Assembly (NCBI GenBank): GCA_001466705.2
Contig: LATX02000186.1
Location: 248,001-312,000 of the forward strand
From: Moniliophthora roreri
Lineage: Eukaryota > Basidiomycota > Agaricomycetes > Agaricales > Marasmiaceae
Direction of reading: 5' to 3'
Length of the DNA stretch: 64,000 nt
Shown: positions 26,001-38,930 of the stretch, one piece after another
Numbering within the stretch: position 1 is the first letter of the stretch
Layout of the letters: every line of letters starts with the position of its first letter
Notes under the pieces: generated by a model
Databases searched by the model: none
Seen by the model: only the letters and a program-made list of their open reading frames with translations
What the model was told of the DNA's origin: nothing
Translations under genes and position numbers: made by a program

Positions 26001-27501
26001 GTAAGAAGAGTCGTCTATCAGCCTGTATGAAATATTAGATTCTTGTCTTGTTTTAAGAGTGAAACGAACCGACCATCTCCTTGTTATGATGAAGCCCTAG
26101 TAAAAAACCCGATAATAACGCGAAGCTGATCATATTCCTGGCGAATATAGCCTGGACCGGTATGATGAGCGCGCCGATGAGAATGAATACGATAACCATC
26201 ATAATCAACGTAGGGAATCTATGTGACATTAGGAACAACATCAGGGTTGGTAGGGCGGTAACGTAGTACACTGGGTGAAAGTTCAGTAAGAAGGATCCTG
26301 TGAATATTCATGCAACTCACGCATAGCGAGGAAGTCCTTTCCGCCACAGTTTTGCCTGCCTCCAGGATCATAAAAGCGACAAATCCTGATCTGAATGAGT
26401 TCTGTCACTCCACACCACCAGACGGCTAGAGTGAACCAAATTTGGAAGAAGACAGGATAATGCAATGGCAAGTTGAAAGCCACGAAGAATGGAAGTGGGA
26501 TAGTTAGGAAGGTAAGGCCCCCGTACTTTAAAAGTCACAGTCAGGATACTAACGAGCACGTATAACAAGCAGAACGCACGTAAACACCCATGGCATAGTC
26601 ACTCCCTTTAGTGCTGTCGTTGTTCAGCCCCAGGTACAAGGCCCAATTTAGGACGAGATCTGAGGAAGTCGAATGAGCGGTGCAGCGGAACAATCGAATG
26701 GAGTACACGCACAGAGAGATGCATAGCTAATTTTGGAGTGAGAATTACTTCGGGTGAAAACGCTGGGGCAAGAAAAGAACGCTCACAATGCACTGAAATA
26801 GTTCTGTCAGTAGTGGTCCAGTAGGGGAAATAAATTGCACTCACAATGATTTTGTCGAGTACCAGTTGAGCTTCCTGAACTCGTGTTCCGTCTGCTTATC
26901 GTCAAAGCTCGCATCGAAAAAGGTGTATACAATGACCCATATGTTTAGAATCCTTGTTCTGATGCTGGGTGGATGATAGCCGCCGCTGCTGTGGGGACTG
27001 CCACGCCTGTCTTCATCAATCGACTGTGTGTCCGAATGTGCAGGACTCGCCCCACTCGTTGTACGTTCGCTTCCCCGCACCACATGGTCAGTCTCTCCAG
27101 TAACGACCACTTCGTCTACCCTCCAATCGTCTCCATTATTCTCGGCCACCAATTGTTTCTGTGATTCAACGAAAGCCGACGTCGAGGTCGTACTCTCCGT
27201 CCCGTCACCCATACCATCTGAAGGTGAGCTCCCCGGCGCATGGATAGCAAAGCTAAATCCCAAGGCAGAAAAGTCGGGAACAAAATTCTTTTCAACACGG
27301 AGAGTAACTTACTGCCATGCTTTCCGCACGCCTAAATCCCAAGGCAAAAAGGTTGGAGAAATGTTTCTTAACACGGAAAGAGCACCCACTGTCGCCAAAT
27401 TTTGCCCACATCGACCTAGGCTCTCTTGTATCCTCAAAATCAACCCGTAAACGCCGTTTCGAAGGAACATGGAAGAGAGGTAGGGAGTCTGAGGTGAACA
27501 T
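23011..27501 (-). CDS. Hybrid sensor histidine kinase with N-terminal membrane domain
   Basis: Fungal two-component phosphorelay sensor. Seventeen exons on the minus strand give 3,492 nt (1,163 aa). Order: a short cytosolic N-terminus; about six hydrophobic segments (from SFAFYASLYLVLNWALYLGL to MISFALLSGFLLGL); a coiled linker; an H box with the phospho-acceptor His in FASYIFHEVRVPLNN; an N box (RQVLTNLVSNAVKFTP); G1 (CDSGPGI) and G2 (GSGLGLAIVRQI); a long Ser/Pro-rich linker; and a receiver domain (LALIVEDN; phospho-Asp in SMDNDMP; conserved Thr in VGVTGSA; Lys in VVTKPFNP). It ends SSSHS. Several exons are very small: 27331-27313 (19 nt), 26792-26787 (6), 26726-26713 (14), 23285-23277 (9) and 24434-24407 (28). 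The frame is right only if all are used, except that the 6-nt and 9-nt exons are length-neutral. The ligand sensed is unknown. Confidence 0.85.
25560..25694 (-). repeat. Degenerate 27-bp (9-residue) tandem repeat in histidine kinase
   Basis: Within one exon the protein reads AFNNLVTND, AFKNFTTNS, AFYHLTTTS, AYGNMTGNE and then SAFAKEA: four to five nine-residue units with period 27 bp. They lie directly after the H-box helix. The first unit is probably the native helix sequence and the others are expansions of it. Confidence 0.6.
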
Positions 27502-29849
27502 GGTGAGCTAGCCACGTAGGCTGCTCGTTAAGAGTGTTGAAAGGCGCGCCCTGAAACCCCGCTTGAGCAGATGACAGGAGTGAGGGAAGGAATCTGATCA
27601 CTCCCGGTTCTCCCACAAGCTACAACAACGACGGCTGTCGTCCCTCTCGCTGTTCTTCCTTCTCCTGACTCTCATGAGTCCTTTTCCCCATTTTTTCTAC
27701 ATAAAAGCTTACAAATTTTCTTCATATAAAGCTTCTTCCACTACAGACTAGGTCCAGAACGCTGCGCGTTATCTGGTTTCTAGAGAATTCTGCATTCAAT
27801 CGGCTAAGACCGACATGTCGGTCGTTAACACATGGAATTTTCTTCTAGCGTCATAGATGATGAATGCTGTGCTACTTTTAAGAGTCTCTGAGTCTGAATA
27901 TCATCGTCTGAAGGAGGACAACTTGGCCTGGAGCTCATGCTGACTACTGAGGCCTTGAGGGCTAAAAATGATCTTTATACAGTGTCGGTAGGTTCGAAGG
28001 ATACTCTACCAGAAAGCATTGGAATGCGTATAACCAGGCACGGCGATATCGGAGCTAGCCAGGTTGCTTATGAGGACCTGAGAGCCGATCCATTGAACGT
28101 TTCAGCCGAGTGACGAGCGATATTCAGCCTGATATCTGTGCGACCCAGCTGTCGAGAGGGGCCCCTCGAGGAGACTGATACGTCATGGAGGAGGTTGGCG
28201 CAAAACATCCTCGATGGTGATGAACGTTCAAAAATCAACGTTTCAGCACGCTCAGAGAAACCGTCAGGGACGTCAAAACGTCCTGATCTTCATGTAAGGA
28301 GCCGAGAAAAGAGCAACGCATCGAATCGATCAAGATTTTTGGTTTTAGACTGCGATTTGATGCCTGTTGATACCTTATTTCAAATTGCTGCACTCGGTAG
28401 TGTGCCATGCTGCCAAAAACATATATGATGTCTCTAAATGGAATCTAGAATCCCACAGAACATTGTGACACCGGAACCAGGACCAGAGAACGCCTATGGA
28501 CGCACGTCCTGGGTTCGCCAAGTAAGAGTACGCAAGCTAGATGTTGTGAAATGGTCGCTGTGGTCATCAGGCAATGATAGTCCCTGTTACACATTTTGAA
28601 TCAGTATTTCACCCAGAATGACAGATGATACATATCTATCCTATCTTACTATTTAGTCGTATAGACTCAGTAGTACCACTCTCGTTCTATCCTTTCCTCT
28701 GTGCATCTCTCGAGTCCTCACCTCAAAAAAGTCCTGCTGCAACACTAGAGCTGAGAACCGAGTCTTTGCTCTGGCCGCGACATGCGGTAGACAGTCCTTC
28801 TCTTCACTTTGAAAGACGAGAGAGAGAACGTTCATGGGCCGTAGTTTTTGCAAAACTAATACCGTGACAGTATCATGAAGTTGAAGATGAAGATCGGTGA
28901 GAGATCATTCCGTGTCGCCAAAGTCATCATCTCTTGAGTTACGGGTGCTTTCCTGTGTAAGTATGTATCTGAATGAAGGTCATGTTGATGTTGAAGCCTT
29001 TCGACGGTAAGCAGAGTAGTCATGAAGTTGTGCAAGCGTACGATTGATTATTCTGGGCCTTGCCTAGTCCAGTAGTATCGAATCAGGATTCCTTTCGCGT
29101 GGAGGGTTCTTCAGACTGCAAATCTTTGTGGCCGATACGAAACTACGAGTCGACGGAGTATGTCAGTTGTCCGGAATAGGAGCAGAACTAGTCAGAATAG
29201 TAAGCGGACAGAATCAAAGGTCCTGGCACGTATTTTTCTGATCCCTTCAAGTTTTTACTTTATCTCCAGTCTTCCCATGAATATGATAGTAGTCGCGTAC
29301 ATCATGCACAAATTAAAGGAGCCTTTCCGCTAGAAAGGAACGAGCCCCCGAGAATGTCCCACGACAGCTTGATAGAACATGTGCATGCTGGTATCTTAAT
29401 GCTCATAGACTGCTGTCACCCGTGGTCTCGTTCATCAACATGGATCCTGGATGCGGCATGGTGATTTTCCAACGCCAGCCATTCAAGTCGAAGGTACCCC
29501 TAGACCCAATTCAACTTTCGCGGGACCATCAGCGTGATGCTCTAGTGCAGTATGTGGAGTGTATTCCCAGACTTGAGAGATAAAAGAAGGCCAAAAAAGA
29601 AGTGTGGGACTGGAGCTCATCGTGATAATTGAAAAAAAAATAGGACCATACGCGCGCGCCTGCTCAAAGCGCCCATTTCCAAAAATGGCAAGTCTGGAGA
29701 TGAGATAACCCGTAATCTCTGTTGCACACTGTTTGGGCGTTTCCCACAAAAAAATTTCGTTCGTCCTCGACGTTCAAATCGACGGTGAAGGCGCACCCCA
29801 CATTTATTTTCAAGTTTTCATTTCTCTTTGTTTCATAGTGCGGGTATAA
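27502..29849. other. Gene-poor stretch between histidine kinase and fibrillarin (divergent starts)
   Basis: About 2.35 kb between two genes that are transcribed away from each other, so both promoters lie here. ORFs at 28138-28428 and 28625-28867 show no motif. No repeat, tRNA or other RNA gene recognised. Confidence 0.45.
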
Positions 29850-31141
29850 ATGGCATTTGGTGTGTGTCGATATCTGTCTAGTCATATAGCAGTCAGTATC
29901 TGACCACTTGTATTTTTTTATTTTATTTTTTCTTCTATAGGTGCATCTGGAGGACGAGGTGGATTCGGTGGACGCGGTGGTGGCAGAGGCGGAGGTGGCG
30001 ATAGAGGTGGTCGTGGAGGAGGTCGAGGTGGAGGCAGAGGTGTGTAGTAAAAAAGTTCCCAATTAAAACAGATACCCAAAATTTCTCTAACGCGACTACC
30101 ATTTTTCTATAGGTGGAGGGATTCGAGGCGGAGGCGTCGCTGGCCGCGGACGTGGAGGAGGTCGTGGTGCGCCTGGAGGTCGTGGTGGTCGTGGTGGTGG
30201 AGGTCGTGGCGGCCGTGGTGGTGGGCGGGGTGGTGGGGGTGGTGCCAAAGGCGGATCCAACGTCGTTATTGAGCCTCACAGACATCCGGGTATCTTTATC
30301 GCCAAAGGGAAAGAACACATGCTTGTCACGAAGAACCTTGTTCCTGGAGAGTCTGTGTATGGTGAAAAGCGGATATCGGTCGACGGTGGTGTGGATGGAA
30401 CAAAAGTTGAATATCGGGTGTGGAACCCTTTCCGGAGTAAACTGGCTGCTGGCGTGCTGGGAGGCTTGGACGATATATTTATCGCACCTGGGAAGAGGGT
30501 GCTCTATCTGGGTGCTGCAAGCGGAACTAGTGTCAGCCATGTTGCTGATATCGTTGGACCTGTGAGTTTTCTGCAACGATCTTATAAAGAGAAAACTCTT
30601 ACTCAATGATTCACAGGAAGGAATTGTCTATGCTGTCGAGTTCTCGCTACGGTCAGGCCGTGACCTTATAAATATGGCTAAGAAGCGCACAAATGTCATT
30701 CGTACGTTCAATTTATTCTTGTAGCACTCATTTATACCTAATCACTCTCGTCTAGCCATCGTCGAAGACGCACGTCTCCCTCAAAAATACCGCATGCTCC
30801 TCTCCCAAGTCGACGTCATCTTTGCAGATGTCGCCCAACCTGACCAAGCTCGTATTGTCATCCTCAATGCCGAACACTTCCTCAAAGACGGTGGCCACGT
30901 AGTCATCTCCATCAAAGCCAGCTGTATTGACTCTACAGCAGCACCGGATGTTGTCTTTGCCAGCGAGGTGCAAAAGTTACAGAATGAGCGGTTCAAGCCG
31001 CTGGAACAGGTTCCTCTCGAACCATATGAAAGGGATCATGCGATGGTATCTGGTAAGCACCTTTATCGCTCGTATGGCAAAGCAATGTCTGATGCACCTC
31101 CACTAGCGGAATATATAAGAAGTAAACCCAAGAAGGTCTAG
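29850..31141 (+). CDS. NOP1: Fibrillarin (box C/D snoRNP 2'-O-methyltransferase)
   Basis: Nucleolar methyltransferase of box C/D snoRNPs that modifies pre-rRNA. Exons: 29850-29859 (10 nt, MAF plus one base), 29941-30039, 30113-30561, 30617-30701, 30756-31052 and 31107-31141, totalling 975 nt and 324 aa. The N-terminus is a Gly/Arg-rich (GAR) domain to about residue 80. The methyltransferase domain follows, with [18 protein letters not shown] as the S-adenosylmethionine-binding motif I, then [22 protein letters not shown] and PYERDHAMV. The last intron is 54 nt without an in-frame stop, so its retention would insert 18 residues. The spliced ending ([15 protein letters not shown]) fits the family's short C-terminus better. 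It runs tail to tail with the EF-hand gene, 331 bp apart. Confidence 0.95.
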
Positions 31142-31472
31142 GTTCGGCCTTTTTTTGGTCGAGGCAGTGGGATTCCGGCAGTAGGAGTGCTTGGTCGATC
31201 TTTCTTCCATCATGTCTGTTGTATATTTGCGACTTGCTTTATCTCTTTATTACAAACGGCCATCGCAAGCACAAAAGTACCTCCCACTTACTCGTGTAAC
31301 CGTCGATGTGCTCCTTCTGCTGATTCTAATCTATCTTCGTTGCGGTGGTTCATCTACATAAATTAAGCTCGTTCAGAAAGAGGAAGTGGAGATACATGGA
31401 TTTAAAATGCTACACTACAAGCTTTTCTTTTGTTTCCTATTCATACACCAAAAGGAGGATCGGCATCCACGC

Positions 31473-32660
<1,188 letters not shown>

Positions 32661-32769
32661 GCTAGTTCACGTGGAGTCGTGATGAGAGGAAAGGACAAGA
32701 TATACGAAATCGGTACGAGCGCTGCGGTGTTGCGCACGGGCCATATGCGTCACAGGACTCACCGCCACA

Positions 32770-32960
32770 CGACAATTTTTCCGCTCGCGTGAGTAGCTGT
32801 GCTTGGCTGTGCCTCCAACTCGAGTTAAAGCTACTCGTCGTACGTAGAGATTGAGATAACGAATCTAAATACCAAAGGGAAAAGGAGTGCTGGGGCAATT
32901 CCAGCTCGAAAACACCATTCAACCCGTTTTCCTAAGTGAAGTTACACCCGCGATTGAGGA
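32770..32960. repeat. Diverged direct repeat, copy 1
   Basis: Recognisably related to 34010-34175: both contain GTAGAGATTG(G/A)(G/A)ATAAC, then AAGGAGTGCT, a stretch ending CAACCC, and an AC.CGCAATCAAG.ACC-like block. Substitutions and indels are many, so this is an old repeat. Confidence 0.5.
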
Positions 32961-33229
32961 CCAGCGTTTGCCTATGAGTAATACACTGCTTAGGATTCCC
33001 GATGCCAGTTCCTACTATCACAAGTACTCCAGGTCACCGTAAATGATTCGAAGCGGAAGCACTTGATAAGCAAAGAACACATTGGACGAGCTCCTGAGGA
33101 TGGCATTCCCTTACTCCCGTTGGCCGCGGGAATATTAACACTAGCACGCTGATCAGCCTAACTTGAAGCTTCAAGTTGCACGATAAGCCTATTTCCGCAT
33201 GTACAGAAGGGCCTGTAATACAGGGATAT

Positions 33230-33292
33230 CCTAGAGTTCTTATGATCGAAAATTTGCCTCGATCCATGACCATATCGAGCGACTGCCATATA
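33230..33292 (+). repeat. Inverted-repeat arm (left)
   Basis: The reverse complement of this segment (CAGTCGCTCGATATGG..AAATTTTCGATCATAAGAA) matches 33490-33565 with few changes. The arms are separated by about 200 bp. Confidence 0.6.
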
Positions 33293-33489
33293 GGGAAGCG
33301 ATCGGAACACGAGGAGGAACAGCGAGCAAGCATCCCTTGCATATAGAACGCTACAGAGTGCTGAAAGTTGGCTTGGATACACTTTTGGTACACAAGAGCA
33401 TACTGAACTACTTTTTCGGACAGAGAAGAATCTCTGAACTGCGCCGCTAGCTGCCCGACATACTCTCACAAAGTGCTGTGAGCTAAAAA

Positions 33490-33565
33490 AAAATGTATGG
33501 CAGTCGCTCGATATGGGGACGGATCAAGCCGAACAAATTTTCGATCGTAAGAAAACTCTGCCAGG
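33490..33565 (-). repeat. Inverted-repeat arm (right)
   Basis: Matches the reverse complement of 33230-33292, including ATGGCAGTCGCTCGATATGG and AAATTTTCGATC. No open reading frame of a transposase lies between the arms. Confidence 0.6.
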
Positions 33566-34009
33566 TTCTACGGTCCTCATTCCGAAGTATCGGCTTTTGT
33601 AACTCGCATTCGCACAAGGAGCCATCCATCAGTGAGTGCTTCCAATCTTTGTGCATATCTGGCACCCTGTCTTGATTGAAACACGTAACCCAAATCTTGC
33701 AGAGGAGCAAAAATACAGCATGGAGGGGTCTATGGACATACTAAAGGGCGGCGTTACCATGAACCATATGCATATCGTTTTGCAGAACGCAGTGAGAGCC
33801 TTCACACCAGATGTTTCCGGGGAACTTGAATGTGGACTGCTGGCGGCTCCGATACCGATACCTTCGGGCTTCAAACATGTCAGTTCTCTGTATAACACAG
33901 TTTTGGGGGATTTTCGTGTATCGTACCTGCATTTGTAGCTCTGTCAACATGAACCAGAACAAAAACCCAGTCGGAAGTTAATAACTATAATCATGGACGC
34001 GCACGGGCC

Positions 34010-34175
34010 TTCTGCTCGCGTGTGTGCCTCGCTGGCCACCCATAGTATGTAGAGATTGGAATAACAATGACCTGGAATCTAGTCATGAATAAGGAGTGCT
34101 CCAACAGTTCCAACCCAAAAACGTCGTACAACCCATTTTTCAACGGGGATACACGCAATCAAGAACCTGGAAGTA
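34010..34175. repeat. Diverged direct repeat, copy 2
   Basis: Partner of the repeat at 32770-32960, in the same orientation about 1.2 kb away. The two flank an inverted-repeat pair, which suggests remains of a larger mobile element. Confidence 0.5.
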
Positions 34176-35935
34176 GTTGCTGTTGAGACCCTCTCCCAAT
34201 GCGACAATACCCGCATCGTTGAAGAGTCCCGAATGATGGACCATGGTAAGGCAATTTGGAGACTCTTGACCAAGTCTCGCCTGAAGATACGTCATCGCCG
34301 GCCGCGTTCACCACTCATCGAGCCTCCCTGGAGCTCTCCTTCCCCTCGCCTCCCCATGAACTCCCCATCTCCGTCAGTGATGACACACCTGTACATGTGC
34401 GGGAGCCGCATGTGAACAAGCGCTGATCCGTTCCAACTCTCTTTCTTTGGAAGTTCCATCATGCGCAACTGGGAGCATCACATGGCATTATGTCCCACAG
34501 CCGTTCAAAAAAATTAATAACAACTCATAGGGTGGCTTTGAAAGAAAAAGGGCTCCGCTGAGACGTTTGCACGGACATCCTCGAGAGCTCACCGGAGCCC
34601 CCCCCCAGACAGCGAGTTGCGTGTCGAGCGCCCGTGAGCGCGCCTTTTTCGACACGTGATGCTCCCACTTGTGTCTGAGTTTGAGATACGTCACCAAGGT
34701 TCTGTAGGAGCGATCCAATCGCCTCACAGCTCGAACAACGAAATTTTCGTTGTTGTCCGACTTTATCATCAGCACATGTCCCGGACAATATAACGCGGAT
34801 TGGGACTCGGTTCGAGAGTCTGCAGTTGTGTTGCAATGAGCTGATGCCAGGTCATGTAGTACCCAACCCGATGCCTTGTCGTCTCGAGGGATCATATTCG
34901 ACAAGTGTCTCCCAGCTCTACGATACTCTAGTCTTCCTGGTATGAATGAGCATGGGCCGGAGAAGGAGAACAAACCTGTACTTGATTGATAACAGGAAAA
35001 CTTCAAAGGGTGCTGGAGAGAGCGGAAAACCTGGGAGATTGAGGAATATGGGGTAGAATAGAACCCGTGAGTGTTGTGGCCTCGAACCTACTTACCTCGG
35101 CACCTGGCTCGTTTGACTCGTAATTGGGAGATGATGGTACCATATCCCTCGAGACAGCCGGGCTCTCCGACTGCGAGACATGATCAGTTTTCAATCACTC
35201 TGGAATCTACTACCCAAAATAGCCCATTTAATGTCTCTTGCTGCGCCTTGCAGGGGGCTTCAAACCCACACCTCGAACGAAGCATCTCGTCCAGATTCAG
35301 TCGGAATGGCTAGAGCTGCATTGCAACAGCAGCGAGTTTTTTCAGCACACGACGAAAGGATAGGACTCGCATAGAGTACGTACATTCACAGTCACTAGCC
35401 TGACGTAGCCATTTACCTCTCAAGATGAAGCAGGACGAGCTGCATTGCCTATGCAGGCTACTCACAAACACCCAATGTTCCTTTTTCATAAACCTTTGTC
35501 CTTATGCCGTGCAGAAGTACGCATCGGCTCTCATTGGCCGTGGTGGTCACATTCAACTCTCCCAGTCGTCCCTGCACCACGGAAACAATTGCTACACTCC
35601 AACTTGCGTCATGATTGGCAAAAGCTGGCGCCTACTACGAGCGGTGAGACTCGAATAACCTAATATCCGGAAGAGTACAAAACACCCCATACCCGTTCCT
35701 GTAGCCCCTTAGGTCCTAGCACAAGACCGTCATATTCAGCCTCAAGCAGGACGGTTCTGCCCGTGCGAAAAGGCCTGGCTATCCATCGTTCGCGAGCCTC
35801 CATATCGCCGTTGCATTGGACGATGGTGCTTCACACCACGTTTCTGCACATCTTCACATTTTCGCCCAGTGTGTTTTCTTGGCGCGCATCGCTCCCCTTG
35901 TCGTCTCCTTTGTGTTGCGAGTCGATACACCTCCA

Positions 35936-36492
35936 AGAGGGCTCCTGGCGGATCGGATGGAATCCGATCATCCGACAGATGGACATTTCGGATTCGGCTT
36001 GCGGATGGCGTCAAAAATCCACAATCCGTGCGTCAGATGGCGGATAATCCGACGAGAGTCGCGTTAGGTGACGTGCATTATGGTAATCAGTGGGGGGCGT
36101 GAGAGTGAAGAGAATGATCCTCATTTTTCCTGGCTACATCTGACAGGTTCAACGTCTACCTAGAAAAGCTCGTATCTGTCGAGTGGAATCCGTCAGAGCG
36201 CTGAAAAAAGTGCGTGAAAGGTGCTTGATTACATACCCAATATATGACGACTCATTTCACAATTATCGTCCTAGAATCTCGCTGCCTTGAAATGGACGTC
36301 CTGTATTGTCATGTAAGGTATCCCTGAGCCTTTTGGGGGCTTTGAAGGCGACGTAAGATTTTCGTCTTGGGAGCGAGTGCCTGCCCGTAAGCGCCAGGTT
36401 AGCGCCCATCCGCCAGACGATCTAATTCTCGTCCACGGATGGTGGATTGCAACCTCGATACATCCGAATCTGATCCATCAGGAGCCCTAAGG
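35936..36492. repeat. Possible MITE-like element with imperfect terminal inverted repeats
   Basis: The left end GGGCTCCTGGCGGATCGGAT matches the reverse complement of the right end (GGGCTCCTGATGGATCAGAT). CGGAT-rich motifs repeat inside both halves. It is about 560 bp and non-coding. No clear target-site duplication was identified. Confidence 0.35.
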
Positions 36493-37710
36493 TCCTCCAT
36501 TACACCAGTGGGCCGTGTTTAAATGCTCTTCCTTGCAGCTCGACTTTGTGCGATGCCCTTCTATGCCATTATCAGTGACCAAGATCCACTGCTCTTCCCT
36601 TCAACAGCGATACCATCGATTCCGTTCATCCGTCCTTCTCTCCCTGTCGTCCCCATATCCAACGCTCTTTGAATTGGCTGAATGACCCTTGCCGAGTTCG
36701 CCGATGCCTTTTGTGATTGAGATCATGGTGCATGTACTGGTAACCGGTAAAGAGGTGACCCCTGCCCGCACCAAAAAGGTTTATGGTAGCGGGCTCGAGC
36801 CGCATCGGCCTAGCAATGACAAAAGCATCGAGGTGGTGCGATGGTCGTGGCGAAATTGGTGATCGAAGGAGAGAGTGCAAGGGAGTAGATCAGGATGGTG
36901 CGGTTTCTGGTCGGGGCGGGTGAGGTTGTGACTTGTTGGGTGAAAGGGGCGATGGAGCCGACATGAATCGCAGTTGACAGGGTCTCTTGAGGACATTAGC
37001 AATATTGTTGGTGGGTTCAAAGCTGGGTTGACCATACGTGAAAATCCTGTTCAGGTAGTAAACCGCACTGACGCATGCGACAGTAAGCCAAAGTAGCTGA
37101 CGACGCTTGGGGACGGGAATAGGTATGCGCGAGGAAACAAGGAATCGTTTTTCATCAGCGCCTGAGGGCCGCCTAGGTCAGGTTCGCTTTAGGTCATGCT
37201 GCCCATGATGCGCATCCTTTGAAAATGTAAGCGATGACGAGATAGCCACTCCGGGCCTCCCACCGCTGTCCAAAAAAATATCAAAAGAATATGGCGGCCT
37301 TTTCTCCCTTACCTCCAATAACAGGAAGCTACTCTTCGTTGAGATTGCGAAGTGAATTCTAGGTGGCAACCCTCGATCGCTGACTAGACACCTTTCATTT
37401 CCTTTTGGCAGATCGTGTCGCGAAAGCCTAAGTCGAGCCGCTGATATAGCTCGCACTTTCGGACCTCGTCGCCCCTTCTATGCCTGTAGGGTATGACCTT
37501 CAGCAGTTTGCCGTATATACGACGAACCGAGTAAAGGGCAGATTCCGGTACGAGGGAAAGAAGACAAAGATTACAAACCTGACAAACTCGTAAACAAACC
37601 AGGAATTCGAGCGTTTTGCTTACTAGAGTGGCGAGTCCACTCTTTGATGCCCACCAGAAGAGCAAGTACGGGGCTTTGTGAGAAAGTTTGTACATCACAG
37701 ATGCCAGAAG

Positions 37711-37717
37711 TATAAAA
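37711..37717 (+). promoter_or_regulatory. Likely TATA box of BTB-like gene 1
   Basis: TATAAAA lies 55 bases before the ATG at 37766. The spacing supports this ATG as the start and implies a very short leader. Confidence 0.5.
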
Positions 37718-37765
37718 AGGCGAAACCCTTATCACCCTTGTGAATCTCTTTAAACAAACCGACCT

Positions 37766-38930
37766 ATGCTCTCTCAACAACACGACCTGGATTCCGACAC
37801 ACCCCCTATCTTGCGGTCCTTACAGTACGCAAAACTGTTGATCAGACCTCGGACATTCTCACAAATGTTTATCGACAGGATCGCAGAAACCGGAGACATC
37901 GCTGATTTGGTCGCTGCTAGAGCAAGTCTCTGTCGGATTTCACTGCTTCTCCTCACTCATACTCTCTTATAGACACAATCCAGCGCAGTTCCAATACCTA
38001 TTTCTCAGAACTTTGGACACAATGTCACCGGGAGACCACCATCAAATGTCATGTTTCTCTCGAAGGATTGCCTGTTGTTCTACGCCGATGAACACACTCT
38101 CCTCCAATCCTCCAACAACAACTTCAAAGGCTTACTACCTCTCAACGGCCAGGAAATGGAGGAGCGGATCATTTTTCTAAAAGATCTTGCTTCATCTGAA
38201 CTGGAGATAATTCTCCAGGCAATCTACCATGCCCCGTCAAGTAAGGAAAATCCAACGGGCGGAAACTTGGATGATTTCCGAATGCTCGCAAGAGGGATCG
38301 GATGGTTACCTACTTTCGGGGTCCCACCCAAGTCCGTCGTATTACCCTTCACACCCCTTTTCGACCGCATATTACTATTCGCACCGCTTTATCCACTGGA
38401 AGTATATGCTCTCGCTGGACAATATGGCATGGAGGACTTGGCCGTTGCCGTTTCAACTCACACAATCCCAGTTGAACTGTGGAACGTAACTGAAGAACTA
38501 GCTGAACGTATGGGAGCCTCGTACCTCTTACGTCTGTTCCGCCTACATATGGAAAGGGAGTCGATCTTGAAGGCTCAATTGGAAATGAGTCCAGACCTTC
38601 ATGCTCCCACGGAGGAATGTGGTTTCGATGATCAAAGGGCTTTGAAAAGAAAGTGGAACACAGGTGTTGCGTTTCTGGCGGCGAAGATCAAAGCAGGTGA
38701 TGGCCAATGTTCCGTTGGAAGGTGACTGTGCTGATTTCTGTCTTGGTCTTACAGATACGTCAGCAACCCTCATACGGGAAGCGTTAATGGCACACACGGG
38801 TGATATCACCTGTGAAGACTGCGTGAAGGCTAGGGATGCACGACTAAACAGTATCCTTTCCGAATGGTCTCTGGCGGTTGTGAGTTATTCATATATAATT
38901 CCTGTTTTTGCTTTTCGGGATGCACGTTGA
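37766..38930 (+). CDS. BTB/POZ-like protein, copy 1
   Basis: Agaricomycete protein of the BTB-like type, probably a protein-interaction adaptor; the exact role is unknown. Proposed exon 1 is 37766 to about 37910 (MLSQQHD..GDIADL). A weak donor (GTCGCT) joins an exon from about 37974 that reads ISQNFGHNVTGRPPSNVMF and then the core LLFYADEHTLLQSSNNNFKG. The second exon continues with FRMLARGIGWLPTFGVPPKS and ends in AAKIKA at about 38697. An intron leads to a final exon at about 38754, reading DITCEDCVKARDARLN. The CxxC in that last block could be structural. The 3' end may include another small intron. A diverged paralogue lies in opposite orientation at 41169-42171 with matching exon borders. 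The BTB assignment rests on pattern recall of the family. Confidence 0.6.

Larger units (their letters stand above)
32661..37700. other. Gene-poor 5-kb stretch with diverged repeats
   Basis: No gene supported. The longest open frame (minus 34488-35006, 172 codons) has no motif, no splice context and a composition unlike neighbouring genes. The stretch holds diverged repeats listed separately (32770-32960 with 34010-34175; 33230-33292 with 33490-33565; 35936-36492). It looks like decayed mobile DNA plus the promoters of the EF-hand gene and the BTB-like gene. Confidence 0.45.

Noticed and set aside
29935..30606. Thr/Ser-rich 223-codon minus frame
   Set aside because: It is the antisense of the fibrillarin GAR domain; the repetitive GGN codons create the artefact.
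34488..35006. 172-codon open frame on the minus strand
   Set aside because: No motif, no splice partners, no paralogue, and it lies in a repeat-bearing gene-poor stretch; chance ORF is likely.
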